Positions 5,546 to 7,525 of a stretch of DNA of 7,525 nt are shown here, piece by piece. This DNA comes from CBFGTJ01 sp965651815. Its GTDB lineage: Bacteria > Actinomycetota > Acidimicrobiia > Acidimicrobiales > Microtrichaceae. Location: positions 1-7,525 of the forward strand of contig CBFGTJ010000153.1 of assembly GCA_965651815.1 (NCBI GenBank). Reading direction: 5' to 3'. The notes below the pieces were generated by a model. It ran no database searches. It was not told the DNA's origin and saw nothing but the letters and a program-made list of their open reading frames with translations. Position 1 is the first letter of the stretch; each line of letters begins with the position of its first letter. The position numbers and the translations under genes are program-made.

Positions 5546-7402
5546 ATGGCCGAGCTGCTCGATCCGTGGGCGGAGCGCGACGACCTCCGGCGACGCTCGT
5601 CGCTGCCGCTGCGCGCGGTCGCGACGGTCCTGCTCGCCTCGGGAGGCGCAGCCCTCCGGCTGTGGGGGCACGGGCCCGGGGCGCGGCGCGCCGCGGTCGT
5701 GCTGGTCCTCGCGACCGCGCTGTGGCAACCGGTCCGCCACCTGGTCCCGTCGCTCGCCGGGCGTGCGGTCGTCGCCGCCGGGCTCGTCGCCTCGGCGGCG
5801 GCGCTCACCGTGCCCACGGTGGGGCGTGCGCCGGTGCTCGTGGTCCTGGGATCGCTCGTCGTCGCCGATGCCGCCCTCGTGCCCTGGCGAGCGCGGACGG
5901 CCGGGGCGGTCCACCGCAGGTCCGTCGCGGGGCTGGCGGTGCCGCTGCTCGTCGCGGCGCAGGTCGTCTGGTACCGCAGCGGGTCGGTGGCGTGGTCGGC
6001 GCTGCTGCTGTGCGTCGCGGCGGCGGTGGTCGTGGCGCGTCACCGGTACCCCGGGCCGATGGCCGCCGCCGAGCGGGGTGTCGGGCGAGCCCTGTCCGCG
6101 GTGGGCGGCGCGCTCGGCGCGCTGGCGCTGCTCGTCGTCGCCCTGCCCTTCTTCTACCTGCCGGCCGCGATCGGCCGGCTGCTGGGGTTCAGAGCCGCGG
6201 GCCGTCGCCGGCGCACGGCGGCGTCCCACTGGGTCCCGGCCACCTCGGCGCACGCCGGCGGCGTGGTGGGCGCCGAGCGGCTGCCGTTCATCCCACCGGA
6301 CCCGCGCACGGCGCGACGGCGGCACCTCGGCGCGCTGGGCAGCGTCGTCCTGGTCGGCCTCGTCGTCGGCGCGGTGGTCCTGGCCACGAGGGACCGGGGA
6401 TCGCCCGTCGACGACCCGCCCGGCGAGCCCGGCGGCGAGCCGGCCGCCGCCCAGCTGGACCTGCTCGAGTCCGTTCCGTACTCGGCGCGCCCCGCGATGG
6501 CCGGCGTCGACCACGCGGACGAGCTGCAGGCGGACCTCACCGCAGCGGAGCTCGTCCCGCACGGCGCGACCGGCTACGTCACCGCCGACACGACCTCCCG
6601 CCACGTCAACGTGCGCGACGGCGAGCGACGGGTCGTCGCGTCCGAGTGCTCCGGGTGCCCGGCGGTGGAGCTCTGGCTGGTCGGCGCCTCGTCGGTGTTC
6701 GGCGTCGGTCAGCGCGACGACCACACGATCGGCTCGGAGCTGGTGCGCATGGGCGCGGCGCGCGGCTTCGCGCTCCGGGTCTCGAACCTCGCCGCCCCCG
6801 GGTGGACGATCCACCAGGAGGCGAACTGGGTGCGGCACCGCCTCGACGCCGCGGCGCGGCCACCCGACCTCGTCGTGCTGGTCGACGGGTTCAACGACGT
6901 GGCCTCGGCCCTCGGCAAGCAGTTCGGCGGCGACGCGGACGACGGGCCGCTGGTCTTCGACGAGGACGACATGGTCGAAGCGCTGCGGAGCCCCGACGTG
7001 CTCGACGCCGGGAGGTTCCGCGCCGCGGTGGACCGTGCGGCGAGCTCCTACCGGCTCGAGCTGGGGCGACTCCGCGCCGAGCTGTCCGGCGCGGGGATCC
7101 CCACGCGCGCGTTCTTCCAACCGGATGCGTTCGCGTCGGAGCGCCAGCTCGACGTGGTGCTCGGCATGTACGGCGGGGCGGCGCCGAGCTTGATCGACTC
7201 GGGGCAGCTGGGCGACGCGCTCGACGCAACCGTCGAGCGGCTCGCCGGCGAGGTCGTCGACCTGCGCCACGTGTTCGACCACCTCCCGCGGCCCGTCTTC
7301 CTCGACGTGGTGCACACGAACGAGGAGGGCGCCCGCCTCGTGGCCGCCGCCGTGCTCGACGCCATCATCGGGGACCTCGAGCGCGTCGCGAGGCCCGACT
7401 GA
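5546..7402 (+). CDS. Membrane-anchored SGNH/GDSL hydrolase-like protein with polytopic N-terminus
   Basis: The 618-residue protein has two halves. Residues 1-281 contain about eight hydrophobic segments (near 22-39, 49-64, 73-91, 95-113, 127-143, 148-165, 185-209 and 263-281), with an Arg-rich loop at 216-260. After a Pro/Gly/Glu linker (285-300), residues 373-605 form an SGNH fold: block I VGASSVFG with likely nucleophile S382, block II N414 and G419 in SNLAAPGW, block III G448-F-N450-D in VDGFNDV, and block V D587-VV-H590. The full Ser-Gly-Asn-His set is present, so esterase or acyltransferase-type activity is likely, on a glycan or lipid at the membrane. Related proteins in carbamoyltransferase loci usually carry a single N-terminal anchor; the extra helices here are unusual. 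The start may be GTG 5540 or ATG 5546; neither has a good Shine-Dalgarno (GAGG at 5524-5527 is distant). An in-frame GTG or ATG further upstream would overlap the small membrane gene. Confidence 0.85.
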   Translation: MAELLDPWAERDDLRRRSSLPLRAVATVLLASGGAALRLWGHGPGARRAAVVLVLATALWQPVRHLVPSLAGRAVVAAGLVASAAALTVPTVGRAPVLVVLGSLVVADAALVPWRARTAGAVHRRSVAGLAVPLLVAAQVVWYRSGSVAWSALLLCVAAAVVVARHRYPGPMAAAERGVGRALSAVGGALGALALLVVALPFFYLPAAIGRLLGFRAAGRRRRTAASHWVPATSAHAGGVVGAERLPFIPPDPRTARRRHLGALGSVVLVGLVVGAVVLATRDRGSPVDDPPGEPGGEPAAAQLDLLESVPYSARPAMAGVDHADELQADLTAAELVPHGATGYVTADTTSRHVNVRDGERRVVASECSGCPAVELWLVGASSVFGVGQRDDHTIGSELVRMGAARGFALRVSNLAAPGWTIHQEANWVRHRLDAAARPPDLVVLVDGFNDVASALGKQFGGDADDGPLVFDEDDMVEALRSPDVLDAGRFRAAVDRAASSYRLELGRLRAELSGAGIPTRAFFQPDAFASERQLDVVLGMYGGAAPSLIDSGQLGDALDATVERLAGEVVDLRHVFDHLPRPVFLDVVHTNEEGARLVAAAVLDAIIGDLERVARPD

Positions 7403-7419
7403 ACCGGCTGGACCCCGCT

Positions 7420-7446
7420 GGGCCCTCGCGAGCGTCGCTCAGGCCC
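7420..7446. terminator. Possible hairpin between convergent genes
   Basis: GGGCC (7420-7424) can pair with GGCCC (7442-7446), and inside it GCGA (7428-7431) can pair with TCGC (7435-7438) around a three-base loop, with a small mismatched internal loop between the stems. It lies between the SGNH stop (7402) and the end of the convergent minus-strand gene, overlapping that gene's stop codon. No T-tract follows on either strand, so termination activity is uncertain. Confidence 0.25.
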
Positions 7447-7525
7447 GGTCGAGCAACCCGACCGAGGTGAGATAGTCGAGGACGCCCGCGGCGGCGACCA
7501 GCAGGAGCACGAGCGCGGCCACGCC
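7439..7525 (-). CDS. C-terminal end of an unidentified membrane protein (partial, runs off right edge)
   Basis: On the minus strand 28 codons are open from the window edge to a TGA at 7441-7439, reading GVAALVLLLVAAAGVLDYL and ending TSVGLLDRA. The first 15 residues are strongly hydrophobic, like a final transmembrane helix, and are followed by a short soluble tail. Third codon positions are almost all G or C, matching the neighbouring genes. The gene converges on the SGNH gene with 36 bases between stops. The fragment is too short to name a family. Confidence 0.55.
   Translation of the reverse strand, partial: GVAALVLLLVAAAGVLDYLTSVGLLDRA

Noticed and set aside
5510..7315. 601-codon open frame on the minus strand
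   Set aside because: It is antisense to the SGNH gene, which has all four catalytic blocks, and its translation is Arg/Asp/Gly/His-rich low complexity.

Overview
The window is a GC-rich (roughly 70% or more), gene-dense bacterial segment. Codon third positions are almost all G or C, GTG is used as a start, and TAnnnT boxes sit a few bases upstream of some start codons. This fits an actinobacterium. An Acidimicrobiia-like lineage is possible, but that is an inference from style rather than from any marker gene.

Layout. On the minus strand at the left edge (475 down to 1) is the N-terminal third of an ABC-2 permease of the Wzm/TagG polysaccharide-export type. Diverging from it on the plus strand are five genes in one direction: a PhyH-type Fe(II)/2-oxoglutarate dioxygenase (487-1839), a radical SAM enzyme with an N-terminal twitch/SPASM-like cluster domain and a PAS-like C-terminus (1904-3481), a NodU/CmcH/TobZ-type O-carbamoyltransferase (3539-5344), a 56-residue single-pass membrane protein that looks like DUF5989/SxtK (5355-5525), and a membrane-anchored SGNH hydrolase/esterase-like protein with an unusual polytopic N-terminus (5546-7402). 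At the right edge a convergent minus-strand gene contributes only its last 28 codons (7525 down to 7439). No RNA genes, insertion sequences or CRISPR arrays were seen.

How it may work together. The permease points to a surface glycan or glycolipid assembled in the cytoplasm and exported by an ABC transporter. The plus-strand genes look like tailoring enzymes: oxygenation or hydroxylation (PhyH), a radical transformation (rSAM) and O-carbamoylation (NodU type), followed by a small membrane partner and an SGNH enzyme that could add or remove acyl groups at the membrane. The carbamoyltransferase, DUF5989 and SGNH order is a combination I recall from exopolysaccharide and natural-product loci. 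The substrate cannot be read from the sequence.

Less ordinary points are the PAS-like tail on the radical SAM enzyme, the eight-helix N-terminus fused to the SGNH domain, mirrored proline-rich linker plus basic-helix tails on the adjacent PhyH and radical SAM proteins, two identical GGTAGCGT boxes 6-7 bases before ATG starts (candidate leaderless promoters), and a symmetric -10-like box in the divergent region.
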